The translations under genes were made by a program, and so were the position numbers. From positions 248,001 through 312,000 of the forward strand of contig CAVWYT010000011.1 in NCBI GenBank assembly GCA_963759295.1: a stretch of DNA of 64,000 nucleotides. Direction: 5' to 3'. The notes beneath the pieces are model-generated. The model did not search any database, was not told where the DNA came from, and was given only the letters and a program-made list of their open reading frames with translations. Origin of the DNA: WHSW01 sp963759295 (GTDB taxonomy: Bacteria; Actinomycetota; Thermoleophilia; Solirubrobacterales; 70-9). This document shows, piece after piece, positions 17,868 through 30,357 of this stretch. Positions within the stretch are counted from its first letter, which is position 1. The number at the start of each line of letters is the position of its first letter.

Positions 17868-19225
17868 ACCTGAAGGCGGCGTCGGCAACCCTGCCGGTTG
17901 CCCGCGACCGGCCGGCAGGACGGTCGGCGCCGCGCCCGCCACGGGTGCCGCTGCCGCGACTCGTTCAGACGGCGCGGTTCATGGCACGGCCGGTGCCGTT
18001 CTTCGAGCACTGGCGACATCGGCTCGGCGAGGGCTTCGCGGCGCGGTTGCTCGGCCCCGGCGACGTCGTCTTCGTTTCCGATCCGGAGTCGATCAAGCGC
18101 CTGTTCTCCGCCGATCGCGTCAACACGATCGCCCCGGGCCGCAACATCGTCCTGCGGCCGCTCCTCGGCGCGAGGTCCCTGCTCCTGCAGGAGGGCGAGG
18201 AGCACCTCAAGCGCCGGCGGTTGATGCTGGCGCCGTTTCACGGCGACCGCATGAGCGCCTACGAGGACGCAATCGCCGAGGTCACCGAGGCTCGGGTTCG
18301 CGACTGGCCGGTGGGCAGCCCGTTCGCGCTGCACCCGAGCATGCAGGCGATCACGCTCGAGGTGATCATGCGCGCCGTCTTCGGGCTCACCGACCCGGCC
18401 CGACGCGACGCGCTACGCGGCGCCCTGGTCGCGATCCTCGCCGAGTCGGCATCACCGGCGGCAATCGGGCTGACGATCCCGGGTGTCCGGCTGCTGCCGC
18501 ACTATCGGCGTTTCGCACGGCAGGTTGCGCTCAGCGACGACCTGCTCGCGGCGGAGATCGCCGAGCGCCGGGTGGATCCGCTGGTCGGCGAGCGCGGGGA
18601 CATCCTCTCGATGCTGGTCGCGGCCGAGTTCGACGACGGCTCCCGGATGAGCGATGGCGAGCTTCGCGACCAGCTGCTCACCCTGCTGGTCGCCGGCCAC
18701 GAAACGACCGCCACCGCGCTCGCCTGGGCGCTCGACCTCCTGCTGCACTCCCCTGAGGCGATCGAGCGCCTCCAGGGCGAGCCCGGCCCCGACGGCGATG
18801 ACTATCTCAACGCGGTCTGCACCGAGTCGCTGCGGGTGCGCCCCGTCGTCCCGATGACCGGCCGCCTGCTGCGCGAGGCGGCGACGCTGGCCGGCTACGA
18901 CCTCGATGCCGGGACCGTCGTCCTCGCCGCGATCTACATGACCCACACCAACCCCGACACCTATCCGGATCCGTTCGCGTTTCGGCCCGAGCGCTTCCTC
19001 GGCGTGGGCCCGGAGACCTATTCGTGGATCCCCTTCGGCGGCGGCACCCGCCGCTGCATCGGCGCGGCGTTCGCCCAGTTGGAGATGCGCGTCGCGCTGC
19101 GCTCGATCCTCGGCTCGGTGCGGCTGCGGGCTGCCGATCCGCGCCTCGAGCGGATGGTGCGGCGCAACGTCACCCTGGCCCCCGCAAACGGGACGCGGGT
19201 CGTGGTCACCGAGCGGCTCGGCTGA
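17864..19225 (+). CDS. Cytochrome P450 monooxygenase coupled to csoR
   Basis: 453 aa from a GTG at 17864 overlapping the csoR stop. The motifs are complete: I-helix AGHETTATALAW near residue 276, ExxR as ESLR near 320, and heme loop FGGGTRRCIGAAFA with the Cys ligand near 397. A cytosolic oxygenase needing ferredoxin/reductase partners is expected; none is encoded next to it. Its sequence style (RRRLMLAPFHGDRM, PFRPERFL-like block) resembles bacterial CYP110-type fatty-acid or terpenoid hydroxylases, but the substrate is not predictable. Translational coupling to a copper sensor is the notable feature. It ends in a hairpin shared with purB. Confidence 0.92.
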   Translation: MNLKAASATLPVARDRPAGRSAPRPPRVPLPRLVQTARFMARPVPFFEHWRHRLGEGFAARLLGPGDVVFVSDPESIKRLFSADRVNTIAPGRNIVLRPLLGARSLLLQEGEEHLKRRRLMLAPFHGDRMSAYEDAIAEVTEARVRDWPVGSPFALHPSMQAITLEVIMRAVFGLTDPARRDALRGALVAILAESASPAAIGLTIPGVRLLPHYRRFARQVALSDDLLAAEIAERRVDPLVGERGDILSMLVAAEFDDGSRMSDGELRDQLLTLLVAGHETTATALAWALDLLLHSPEAIERLQGEPGPDGDDYLNAVCTESLRVRPVVPMTGRLLREAATLAGYDLDAGTVVLAAIYMTHTNPDTYPDPFAFRPERFLGVGPETYSWIPFGGGTRRCIGAAFAQLEMRVALRSILGSVRLRAADPRLERMVRRNVTLAPANGTRVVVTERLG

Positions 19226-19235
19226 GGCTCAGCCG
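19219..19235. terminator. Hairpin containing both stop codons of convergent P450 and purB
   Basis: CGGCTGA-GGC-TCAGCCG forms a seven-pair stem with a three-base loop. The TGA stops of the P450 (19223-19225) and of purB (19229-19231) are the ends of the two arms. There is no U-tract on either side. Confidence 0.55.
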
Positions 19236-20557
19236 TCGAGCGCCTCGAGCCGCGCCAGCAGCTCGGGCACGTGCGCGAGGTACGCCTCGGGATCGAGCAC
19301 CTGGTCGAGATCGATGCCCGCCAATTGCTCGGCGTCGCGGCCGGGGGTGGCGGAAAGGGAGTCGATCCGCGCGGTGAGCAGCTCCCGAAACGGAGCTCCC
19401 GTGTCCCACGCCGCCTGGGCCGCCTCCTGGACGATCCGGTAGGCGTCGTCGCGGGTCATCCCCGCCTCGATCAGCGCGGTCAACGCTCGCTGGCTGAACA
19501 GGGCGCCGTGGGTGAGCTCGAGATTGGCACGCATTCGCTCCACGTGCACGGTCATGCCGTCGGCGAGTCGCACGGCGAGATGCTGCATGTAATCGAGCAA
19601 GATCGTCGCGTCGGGGAGGATGATCCGCTCGGCGCCCGAGTGGGAGATGTCGCGCTCGTGCCAGAGGGCGACGTTCTCGAGGCCGGTATGAGAGTGGCCG
19701 CGCAGCACCCGCGCCAGGCCGCAGATCCGCTCGGCGGTGATCGGGTTGCGCTTGTGGGGCATCGAGGAGGAGCCCTTCTGCTCGCCGGAGGCGAACGGCT
19801 CCTCGACCTCGCGCACCTCGGTGCGCTGGAGATTGCGGAGCTCCTGGGCGAAGCGCTCGAGCCCCGCTCCGGCGAGCGCCACGGCCTGGAGCACCTCGGC
19901 GTGGCGGTCGCGCGGCACGACCTGGGTCGAGATCGGCTCGGCGCTGAGGCCGAGCTCCTTCATCACCGCCGCCTCGACCGCCGGCGGGGTCGCGGCATAG
20001 GTACCGACAGCTCCCGAGAGCTTGCCGATCGCCGCCTGCTCGAACGCGCGCCGCAGGCGTTCGAGGTTGCGGTCGGCCTCGAAGGCGAACCCGGCGAGCC
20101 GCAGGCCGAAGGTGGTCGGCTCGGCGTGGACGCCGTGAGTGCGACCCACGGTCAGCGTCTTGGCGTGCTCGCGCGCCCGGACCACGAGCGCGTCGCGGTA
20201 GGCGACCGCGCCCGCGATCACGATCTCGCCCGCCTCGACGAGCTGCAGCGCAAGCGCCGTATCGAGCACGTCGGAGGAGGTGAGCCCGTAGTGGATCCAG
20301 CGCCCCGGCTCGCCGATCGATGCGGAGACGACGTCGACGAACGCGGCGACGTCGTGGTCGGTGACCCGCTCGCGCTCCTTGACGGCGTCGACCGTGAACG
20401 CGGCGCGCTCGCGGCAGGCGGCGGCGGCCTCGGCGGGAACCACGCCCGCGGCGGCCCAGGCGTCGGTCGCTGCCAGCTCGACCGCGAGCCACCCGCGCAT
20501 GCGGCGCTCGTCGGTCCAGACGGAACCGATCTCCGGTCGGGTGTAGCGAGCGATCAC
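19229..20557 (-). CDS. purB: Adenylosuccinate lyase
   Basis: 442 aa from a GTG at 20557 (VIARYTRPEIGSVW), the standard PurB opening; a longer frame to 20629 lacks similarity. It cleaves SAICAR and adenylosuccinate with release of fumarate. The superfamily signature SSSMPHKRNP carries the mobile catalytic Ser loop near residue 265, and TVGRTHGVHAEP contains the active-site His. It starts 8 nt after the purE stop and is the last gene of the GYD-purD-purE-purB operon. Confidence 0.97.
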   Translation of the reverse strand: MIARYTRPEIGSVWTDERRMRGWLAVELAATDAWAAAGVVPAEAAAACRERAAFTVDAVKERERVTDHDVAAFVDVVSASIGEPGRWIHYGLTSSDVLDTALALQLVEAGEIVIAGAVAYRDALVVRAREHAKTLTVGRTHGVHAEPTTFGLRLAGFAFEADRNLERLRRAFEQAAIGKLSGAVGTYAATPPAVEAAVMKELGLSAEPISTQVVPRDRHAEVLQAVALAGAGLERFAQELRNLQRTEVREVEEPFASGEQKGSSSMPHKRNPITAERICGLARVLRGHSHTGLENVALWHERDISHSGAERIILPDATILLDYMQHLAVRLADGMTVHVERMRANLELTHGALFSQRALTALIEAGMTRDDAYRIVQEAAQAAWDTGAPFRELLTARIDSLSATPGRDAEQLAGIDLDQVLDPEAYLAHVPELLARLEALDG

Positions 20558-20565
20558 GAGCCGAA

Positions 20566-21063
20566 TCAGGCGTTGATCATCCGCACGGCGAGAAGGCCGG
20601 CGTTCTTGGCGCCGTCGATCGCGACGCACGCCACCGGGACGCCGGGCGGCATCTGAACCGCCGACAGCAGCGCGTCGAGGCCGCCGAGGCTCTTGCCGAG
20701 GATCGGAACCCCGATCACCGGCAGGTCGGTGTGCGCGGCCGCGACGCCGGGCAGCGCCGCCGACATTCCCGCGCCCGCGATCAGCACCTTGAGGCCACGC
20801 ATGCGCGCCGCATGGCAGTACTCGCGGACCTTCTCGGGATCGCGGTGGGCGCTCATCACCCGGACCTCGTAGCGGATCCCCGCCTCCTGCAGGGCCTGGC
20901 CGGCGGGCTGCATCTTCGGCTTGTCGTTCGGCGAGCCCATGATGATCCCGACCCGCGGCGCGTCGACCTCGATCTCCTCGAACGCCGCCTCGACCTCCGG
21001 CATCGGTTCGAGCCCGCTGCGCTCCTCGAGGCCGGTCTCGATCCTCGGCTCGTGCATCTCCAC
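20566..21063 (-). CDS. purE: N5-carboxyaminoimidazole ribonucleotide mutase / AIR carboxylase
   Basis: 165 aa. The start is a GTG at 21063 with GGGAGG seven nt upstream; an ATG two codons on is spaced too far from it. An N-terminal acidic extension of about 35 residues precedes the core RVGIIMGSPNDKPKM. The core has SAHRDPEKV with the catalytic His, AGAGMSAALPGVAAAHT, and VPILGKSLGGLDALLSAVQMP. The usual GSDSDW motif reads GSPNDKP. No purK is in the window, so class I versus class II activity cannot be decided. The SD overlaps the purD stop. Confidence 0.94.
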   Translation of the reverse strand: MEMHEPRIETGLEERSGLEPMPEVEAAFEEIEVDAPRVGIIMGSPNDKPKMQPAGQALQEAGIRYEVRVMSAHRDPEKVREYCHAARMRGLKVLIAGAGMSAALPGVAAAHTDLPVIGVPILGKSLGGLDALLSAVQMPPGVPVACVAIDGAKNAGLLAVRMINA

Positions 21064-21075
21064 CTGTCTACCTCC

Positions 21076-22344
<1,269 letters not shown>

Positions 22345-22354
22345 CGCTCGACGC

Positions 22355-22636
22355 TCACAGTGAGGAGGTGAATTCCTCCGCGTCGATCGCGGTCAGCGTC
22401 TCGTTCATCACCGTGCCGCGCGAGCCCATCTCCACCGAGAGCTTCGCCATCGTCGTCTCGTCCGGGGCCTCGACGACGCTGACGAAGTCGTACTCCCCGA
22501 GCGTTGCCCATTGGTTGACGACCCTGACGCCGAGCTGCTCGACCTCGCGGTTGACCTCGTGCACGCGGGTCGGATTGTCCTTGAGCGTCTTCACGCCGTC
22601 CGATGTCAGTCGCGTGAGCATGATGTACGTCGGCAT
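22355..22636 (-). CDS. GYD-domain protein
   Basis: 93 aa from the ATG at 22636, with GGAGGA six nt upstream. The sequence opens MPTYIMLTRLTSDGVKTLKD and contains GEYDFVSVVEAPDETTMAKL, the GYD-family (dimeric alpha/beta barrel-like) hallmark. The biochemical role of the family is not established. It is the first gene of the purD-purE-purB operon and so may serve as, or be regulated with, a purine-related function; that is inference from position. Confidence 0.85.
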   Translation of the reverse strand: MPTYIMLTRLTSDGVKTLKDNPTRVHEVNREVEQLGVRVVNQWATLGEYDFVSVVEAPDETTMAKLSVEMGSRGTVMNETLTAIDAEEFTSSL

Positions 22637-22768
22637 CCGTCTTCCTCCTCGTCTCGTCTCCTGCGCCCCTCGGGCCCGCAGCCCACTTTCTTTCACGTCG
22701 TGAGGCGTCGCGCAAGTTCGGCCACCGGCCGACGCGCCGTCGCGCCCTTTGCCCGAACGGGTACAAAG

Positions 22769-23401
22769 ATGGGCATGCGCAGCATTGCGCCGCTCGTCCT
22801 GCGTCCGTGGACGCTGCCGTTGATCGTCCTGGCGCTGAGCGTCCCGGCGATCGCGGGCTTCGCGCTCGTCGGCCCGCAGCTCGGCCTCGCGGTCGGGGCG
22901 CTGACCGTCGCGGCCGTGATCGCGGTGGCCGCCCGGGCGCGGTTCGAGGAGGAGATGGAGGTCGCGCCGCAGCCGGACGCTCGCTACCGGCTTCTGATCG
23001 TGGCGACCGACCCGATCGACGATCCGGTGGTCGTCGAGCGGGTCGCGGAGATCGCGGCCGAGGGCCGGGCGCTTGGCGACTTGGACGCCGAGCCCGAGCT
23101 GCTCGTGTTGACGCCGGCGCGGCCCTCGCTGCTCGACCGCTGGGCGACCGACCTCGCGGCCGCCCGCGACGCCGCCCGCCGGGCGCTCGTCGTCTCGATC
23201 GCCTCCCTGGCGACCGCGGGCCTCGACGCCTCGGGTCGCGTCGGCGACGCCGATCCGGTGCAGGCGATCGAGGACGCCCTGCACACGTTCGCGGCGCGCG
23301 AGGTGGTGCTCGTCGACGGCCCCGGGCTCGGTGCCGACGACGCCGAGCAGATTCGTCGGCGGCTCGACCGGCCGCTGAGGCAACTGATGCCCTCCTCCTA
23401 G
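22769..23401 (+). CDS. Membrane-anchored protein with universal-stress-like domain
   Basis: 210 aa from the ATG at 22769; the ATG at 22775 is an equally good start, because TACAAA lies 7 nt before it and would give a leaderless mRNA. Residues about 8-55 form two hydrophobic segments (LPLIVLALSVPAIAGFALV, LGLAVGALTVAAVIAVAA). The rest reads like an alternating beta/alpha fold (RYRLLIVATDPIDD, ELLVLTPARPSL, REVVLVDGPG) similar in rhythm to UspA. Its stop codon overlaps the SD of the following acyl-CoA synthetase gene, so the two are coupled. Function unknown. Confidence 0.75.
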   Translation: MGMRSIAPLVLRPWTLPLIVLALSVPAIAGFALVGPQLGLAVGALTVAAVIAVAARARFEEEMEVAPQPDARYRLLIVATDPIDDPVVVERVAEIAAEGRALGDLDAEPELLVLTPARPSLLDRWATDLAAARDAARRALVVSIASLATAGLDASGRVGDADPVQAIEDALHTFAAREVVLVDGPGLGADDAEQIRRRLDRPLRQLMPSS

Positions 23402-23409
23402 GAGCGCTG

Positions 23410-26094
23410 GTGGCGGGCTCCTATCCGGCGCACCGAGAGGCGGACATCACGCTACGCGACGGCTCGACCCTGCACGTGCGGCCACTGCGGCCGGCGGATC
23501 GGGACGGCCTGCTCGCGTTCTTCGCCACCCTTTCGGAGCCGTCGCGGGCGTTTCGGTTCTTCTCACCGGCCGTCAGCCTCGACCGAATCGCCGACATGCT
23601 CGCCGACGTCGACTACGTCGACAGGTACGGGATCGTCGCTACCGGCGCCGACGGACGCTTTCTCGCTCACGGGGCCTACGTGCGCACCACCGCGGCCGAG
23701 GCGGACGTCGCCTTCGCCGTCGCCGACGAGCTCCAGGGCCGCGGCGTGGCGACGACGATGCTCGCCCACCTGTCCGAGGCCGCGGCCGAGGTCGGCATCG
23801 AGATGTTCACCGCCGACGTGATGGCGACCAACCACCACATGATCGAGGTCTTCCGGGAGAGCGGGTTTCCGGTCGAGACCTCCTCGGAGCCGGGATCGAT
23901 CGTCGTCCGGCTGCCGACCTCGCTCTCGGCCGAGGCGGTCGATCGGTTCGAGGACCGGGACCGAATCGCCGCGGTCGCCGCGATGCGCCACGTGCTCGAG
24001 CCGAGCTCGATCGCGGTCATCGGCGCCTCCCGCGACCCGGACACCGTCGGCGGTCGCCTGTTCCACAACCTGCTGAGCGGCTCGTTCACGGGACCCGTGT
24101 ATCCGGTCAACCGGTCGGCCCAGGCGGTCCAGGCGGTGCGGGCGTACCCGAGCGTGGGCGAGCTTCCGGAGGCCGTCGAGCTCGCGGTGATCGCGGTCCC
24201 GGCCGCCGCGGTGGTGGCGGTTGCCCGAGAGTGCGCCGCCGCGGGGGTGATGTCGTTGTTGGTGATCTCGGCCGGGTTCGCCGAGGTCGGAGCCGAGGGC
24301 GCCGAGCGCCAGCGCGAGCTGCTCGCGATCTGCCGGGAGTTCGGCATCCGGCTGGTGGGGCCCAACTGCCTCGGCGGAATCAACACCGCGCCGGAGTACT
24401 CGCTCAACGCGACCTTCGCCCCCGCGGCGCCCCCACCCGGAACGGTCGGACTGATGACCCAGAGCGGCGCCCTCGGGCTGGCCTTGATCGAGCATTCGCG
24501 AGCGCGCCGGCTGGGCGTTTCCTCGTTCGCTTCGGTCGGCAACAAGGCCGACATCTCGGGCAACGATCTGCTCGCCTACTGGGAGCAGGACGAGACCACC
24601 GAGGTGATCCTGCTCTACCTCGAGTCGTTCGGAAACCCACGCAAGTTCTCGCGCCTCGGCCAGCGAATCGCGCGACGCAAGCCGATCGTCGCCGTGAAGA
24701 GCGGCCGCTCCGCCCCCGGCGCGCGCGCCGCCGGCTCGCACACCGGCGCGCTGCTCGAGGCCTCCGACGTCACCGTCGACGCGCTATTTCGCCAGGCCGG
24801 GGTGATCCGCACCGACGGCCTCGCCGAGCTGCTCGACGTCGCCTCGCTGCTCGCCAAGCAGCCGCCGCCGAAAGGAGACCGGGTCGCGATCATCACCAAC
24901 GCCGGGGGCCCGGGGATCATGTGCGCGGATGCCTGCGAGGCGACGGGCCTCGAGGTCGCCGAGCTCCCCGCGGACGTCCGGCGCGAGCTCTCCGAGTTCC
25001 TGGCGCCCGAGGCCGCGCTCGGCAATCCGGTCGACATGATCGCCACCGCGCCGCCTGAGCACTACCGCCGCACGCTCGAGGTCGTCGCCCGCTCGGGGGC
25101 GGTCGACGCGATGATCGCGATCTTCGTCCGGCCGCTGCTGATCGAGACCGGCGACGTGGCGAAGGCGATCGACGCCGCGATCTCCGCCCAGGACCCGCCG
25201 TTGCCGACGATCTTCGTGATGATGTCCCCGGACGCCGTGCGCGAGGCGCCCTCGCGACTCGCGCCGACCTTCGCCTACCCCGAGGACGCCGCCCCGGCGC
25301 TGGCCCGCGTGGTCCGCTACGCGCGCTGGCGCGAGCGGCCGCCCGCCGAGGCGCCGTCGCTCGACGGCGTCAACGGCGACGCTGCCGCCGCGGCGATCGC
25401 CCACAGCCTCGCGGCCGGCGGTGGCTGGATGGCGCCCGAGCCGCTGGATCGGCTACTGAGCGCCTACGGGCTGCCCGTGGTCACGACCCGTCGAGTCGAT
25501 GGCGCCGCAAGGGTCGGAGCGGTGGCGGCCGAGATCGGGGTGCCGGTCGCCGTCAAGGCGGTCGCTGCGGGCCTCGTCCACAAGACGGAGGCGGGCGCGG
25601 TCAGGACCGACGTCGATCCGTCCGCGGCGGCGGGGGCGGCGGCCGAGATCGAGGCGGCGCTCGCCGATCGCGGGGTGAGCGCCGACGGCTTCGTGGTTCA
25701 GGAGATGGCCCCGCCGGGCCCGGAGATCCTGGTCGGGGTCACCCACAACCCGCTTTTCGGCCCGGTCGTCGCCTGCGGGGCGGGCGGCGTGGAAGCCGAG
25801 CTGATCCGCGACGTCGCGGTCCGGTTGACGCCGCTCGGTGAAAGCGACGCGCGCGAGATGCTCGAGTCGCTGGCGACCTACCCGCGGCTGTCGGGCTTTC
25901 GCGGCGCAGCCCCGGTCGACACCGAGGGGCTCGTCGATCTCCTGCTGCGGGTTGGGGCGATGGCCGAGGCCCACGCCGAGATCGTCGAGATGGACCTCAA
26001 TCCGGTGATCCCCTCCGAGCACCGGGTCGCGATCGTCGATGCGCGGGTCCGGGTCGAGGCCGTCGCTCCCTCGCCTCCGTGGCCGACGATCTAG
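23410..26094 (+). CDS. GNAT acetyltransferase / ADP-forming acyl-CoA synthetase fusion (Pat-like)
   Basis: 894 aa from a GTG at 23410, with GGAG five nt upstream overlapping the previous stop. Residues about 10-180 are a GNAT domain (RPLRPADRDGLLAFF, GRGVATTMLAHL). Residues about 200-320 are a CoA-binding domain (SIAVIGASRDPDTVGG). Then come the succinyl-CoA-ligase-like domains (QSGALGLALIEHS, SNKADISGND-type block) and a C-terminal ATP-grasp region (VPVAVKAVAAGLVHKTEAGAV). Related proteins acetylate acyl-CoA synthetases or make acyl-CoA. The GNAT is N-terminal, unlike the C-terminal GNAT of E. coli Pat. Confidence 0.93.
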   Translation: MAGSYPAHREADITLRDGSTLHVRPLRPADRDGLLAFFATLSEPSRAFRFFSPAVSLDRIADMLADVDYVDRYGIVATGADGRFLAHGAYVRTTAAEADVAFAVADELQGRGVATTMLAHLSEAAAEVGIEMFTADVMATNHHMIEVFRESGFPVETSSEPGSIVVRLPTSLSAEAVDRFEDRDRIAAVAAMRHVLEPSSIAVIGASRDPDTVGGRLFHNLLSGSFTGPVYPVNRSAQAVQAVRAYPSVGELPEAVELAVIAVPAAAVVAVARECAAAGVMSLLVISAGFAEVGAEGAERQRELLAICREFGIRLVGPNCLGGINTAPEYSLNATFAPAAPPPGTVGLMTQSGALGLALIEHSRARRLGVSSFASVGNKADISGNDLLAYWEQDETTEVILLYLESFGNPRKFSRLGQRIARRKPIVAVKSGRSAPGARAAGSHTGALLEASDVTVDALFRQAGVIRTDGLAELLDVASLLAKQPPPKGDRVAIITNAGGPGIMCADACEATGLEVAELPADVRRELSEFLAPEAALGNPVDMIATAPPEHYRRTLEVVARSGAVDAMIAIFVRPLLIETGDVAKAIDAAISAQDPPLPTIFVMMSPDAVREAPSRLAPTFAYPEDAAPALARVVRYARWRERPPAEAPSLDGVNGDAAAAAIAHSLAAGGGWMAPEPLDRLLSAYGLPVVTTRRVDGAARVGAVAAEIGVPVAVKAVAAGLVHKTEAGAVRTDVDPSAAAGAAAEIEAALADRGVSADGFVVQEMAPPGPEILVGVTHNPLFGPVVACGAGGVEAELIRDVAVRLTPLGESDAREMLESLATYPRLSGFRGAAPVDTEGLVDLLLRVGAMAEAHAEIVEMDLNPVIPSEHRVAIVDARVRVEAVAPSPPWPTI

Positions 26095-26110
26095 ACGCCG
26101 AGCCGGCGTC
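26094..26110. terminator. Hairpin between convergent genes
   Basis: GACGCC-GAGCC-GGCGTC, a six-pair stem with a five-base loop, begins at the last base of the acyl-CoA synthetase stop and precedes the stop of the glycosyltransferase on the other strand. No U-tract. Confidence 0.5.
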
Positions 26111-26116
26111 CGCGGC

Positions 26117-27193
26117 TCACGGCTCGATCAGCCGCTCGTAGTCGGCGACCGTCGTCCCCCAGCGCAGGCGCTCGCGGGCGCGCTCGACACCGCCGCGAAG
26201 GCGCGCGAGCAGATCGGGATCGCGGGCGCGCCGCATCGCGTCCGCGAGCTCGCGAACGCTGGGCACGAAGGCGGGAATCCCGGAGCTCGCCCGCCCGCGC
26301 CGCCGGCCCGTGACCAGGATGCCGTTGTCGCCGTCGGCGATCACCTCGTTCATCGGCGGGTTGTCGTTGGTGATCACCGGCAGCCCGAGCGCCATCGATT
26401 CGTAGAGGTGCAGGCCGAGCCCCTCCCAGCGGCTCGGGGCGACGCAGACGTCGGCGCCCGCGAACAGGCGCATGTGCTCGTCGATCGGCAGGTCGTCGAG
26501 GATCACCTCGACCCGCGGATCGCGCTTCGCGGCCCGCTCGAGCTGATCGGTCCGGCGCTCCACCTGGCCCTTGACGACCAGCCGTGCGTCGGCGTCGTCG
26601 AGGCGGCCAAACGCCTTCAGGATCTGCCGCAGGGGCTTGCGCTTGCTGAGAAAGCCGGCCGGATAGAAGAACCGAACGCCGGCGCGATCGTCTCCGGCCT
26701 CCGAGCGATAGGCGAGCAGCTCGGGGTGAATTCCCCAGCGCACACGCGGGCTCTCGATTCCGATCCCGGCGTAGCGTTCCTGCTCGCACGCGGTCATCGA
26801 GTAGACGACATCGAGCGCGCGCCTCGCCGGCTCCACGTGCTCGGCGCCGAATTGCTCCCAGACAAAGCGACCGATCGTCCGGACCCCCGAGTCGCGCAGC
26901 GCGGCGATCGCCTCAAACTCGTAGTTCTGGTCGAACAACGCCAGCTCGAGCTCGTGGTTGCGCCCCCAGGCGACCAACTCGGTGGCGGAGATCCGGTAGC
27001 CCGAGGCCTCGGTGACCCCGGGCTGGTCCCAGACGCCGGTGCGGTCGACGAACGACGGCCGGATGTTCTTCGCCCGAGTCGGGCGCGCGAGCACGAACGT
27101 CTCGTGCCCGAGCGAGTCGAGCGCCGAGCGCACCTGGCGGGCGACCACCCCCTGCCCGCGGTTGAACCAGTAGGCGCAGATCCCGACCCGCAT
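26117..27193 (-). CDS. GT4-type glycosyltransferase (third paralogue)
   Basis: 358 aa, ATG at 27193. It belongs to the same subfamily as the two cassette genes at 6820-9023: opening MRVGICAYWFNRGQGVVARQ, then WDQPGVTEASGY, TIGRFVWEQFG, and the E-x7-E block PSRWEGLGLHLYESMALG. It stands alone here, 29 bp downstream of the clpB stop side and convergent with the acyl-CoA synthetase. A TAAGCT hexamer lies 10 nt before the ATG. The start codon falls in a small hairpin CCCGC-TGAAT-GCGGG. Donor and acceptor unknown. Confidence 0.86.
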   Translation of the reverse strand: MRVGICAYWFNRGQGVVARQVRSALDSLGHETFVLARPTRAKNIRPSFVDRTGVWDQPGVTEASGYRISATELVAWGRNHELELALFDQNYEFEAIAALRDSGVRTIGRFVWEQFGAEHVEPARRALDVVYSMTACEQERYAGIGIESPRVRWGIHPELLAYRSEAGDDRAGVRFFYPAGFLSKRKPLRQILKAFGRLDDADARLVVKGQVERRTDQLERAAKRDPRVEVILDDLPIDEHMRLFAGADVCVAPSRWEGLGLHLYESMALGLPVITNDNPPMNEVIADGDNGILVTGRRRGRASSGIPAFVPSVRELADAMRRARDPDLLARLRGGVERARERLRWGTTVADYERLIEP

Positions 27194-27221
27194 TCAGCGG
27201 GCGAGCTTACGCCGACGGCCG

Positions 27222-29822
<2,601 letters not shown>

Positions 29823-29829
29823 TTCGTCT

Positions 29830-29858
29830 AGTCTACAAGCTTAAGCGTGAATACGCAA
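29830..29858 (-). promoter_or_regulatory. Probable clpB promoter (TTGCGT-17-TAGACT)
   Basis: -35 TTGCGT at 29858-29853 and -10 TAGACT at 29835-29830 have a 17-nt spacer. The -10 ends 7 nt before the clpB ATG, giving a start at or near the ATG. The -35 abuts the motif shared with dnaK. Confidence 0.5.
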
Positions 29859-29871
29859 AAAATCTAAGTGA
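29856..29871 (-). promoter_or_regulatory. Heat-shock motif candidate upstream of clpB
   Basis: Read toward clpB: TCACTTAGATTTTTTG. A near copy (14 of 16 bases) precedes dnaK at the same distance from its start (33 versus 34 nt). It overlaps the stop codon of the membrane protein at 29864. It does not match the canonical HspR HAIR inverted repeat. Confidence 0.5.
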
Positions 29872-30319
29872 CATAGGCGAAGATCAGTGGGTGGAATGGC
29901 CGGGTCGAGCGCGGGCGTCCATGTGCCCCTCGCGCGAGCTTCGCCGCCACCCAGGCCCCGGCGATCGCGGCCGGGGCGGCGCCGAGAAGGCCGCGGCAGG
30001 CGGCCCGCCGCTGCGTCGGACCGGCGCCCAGCGCGAGAGCGAAGGCGAGCGTGTCGCCGGCGTCCGCCACGGCACCCGCGGCGGACGCCCGCAGCAGCCC
30101 CGAGCGGCCCGACAGCGAACCGAGCTGCCAGGCGCCGAGCACGAGGTCCCTGGAGGCGGCGATCCGGGCCATCGTCAGCGAGACGGCGTCGAGATCCCGA
30201 AAGCCGAGCGTCCGCAGCGCCGCTCGCGGGGCGAGCCAGATCCCGGCGCCGATGCCGAGCCGGCCGAGCGCGAGCGCCACCGCGGTCGCCTCGACCGCCC
30301 GATGCCGTGATCCGTTCAC
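29864..30319 (-). CDS. Small membrane protein, unknown function
   Basis: 151 aa from a GTG at 30319. It has three or four Ala/Leu-rich hydrophobic stretches (EATAVALALGRLGIGAGIWLA, LLRASAAGAVADAGDTLAFAL, LLGAAPAAIAGAWVAAKLA). The pattern (GRLGIGAGIWLAPR, RDLVLGAWQL) resembles small actinobacterial polytopic proteins of the DUF4267 kind, but I cannot assign it firmly. It is divergent from the serine hydrolase at 30358 and its 3' end contains the regulatory motif of clpB. Confidence 0.65.
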   Translation of the reverse strand: MNGSRHRAVEATAVALALGRLGIGAGIWLAPRAALRTLGFRDLDAVSLTMARIAASRDLVLGAWQLGSLSGRSGLLRASAAGAVADAGDTLAFALALGAGPTQRRAACRGLLGAAPAAIAGAWVAAKLARGAHGRPRSTRPFHPLIFAYVT

Positions 30320-30345
30320 CGGTGTCGGAGCCTAGAGCCCGGACG

Positions 30346-30351
30346 TATCGT
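30346..30351 (+). promoter_or_regulatory. Probable -10 element (TATCGT) for the serine hydrolase gene
   Basis: TATCGT ends six nt before the ATG at 30358, which implies a leaderless transcript. No SD is present in the short upstream region. Confidence 0.45.
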
Positions 30352-30357
30352 TTCCGA

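Noticed and set aside
29836..29880. Canonical HspR HAIR repeat (CTTGAGT-N7-ACTCAAG) upstream of clpB
   Set aside because: No such inverted repeat is present here or before dnaK; only the shared 16-bp motif is seen.
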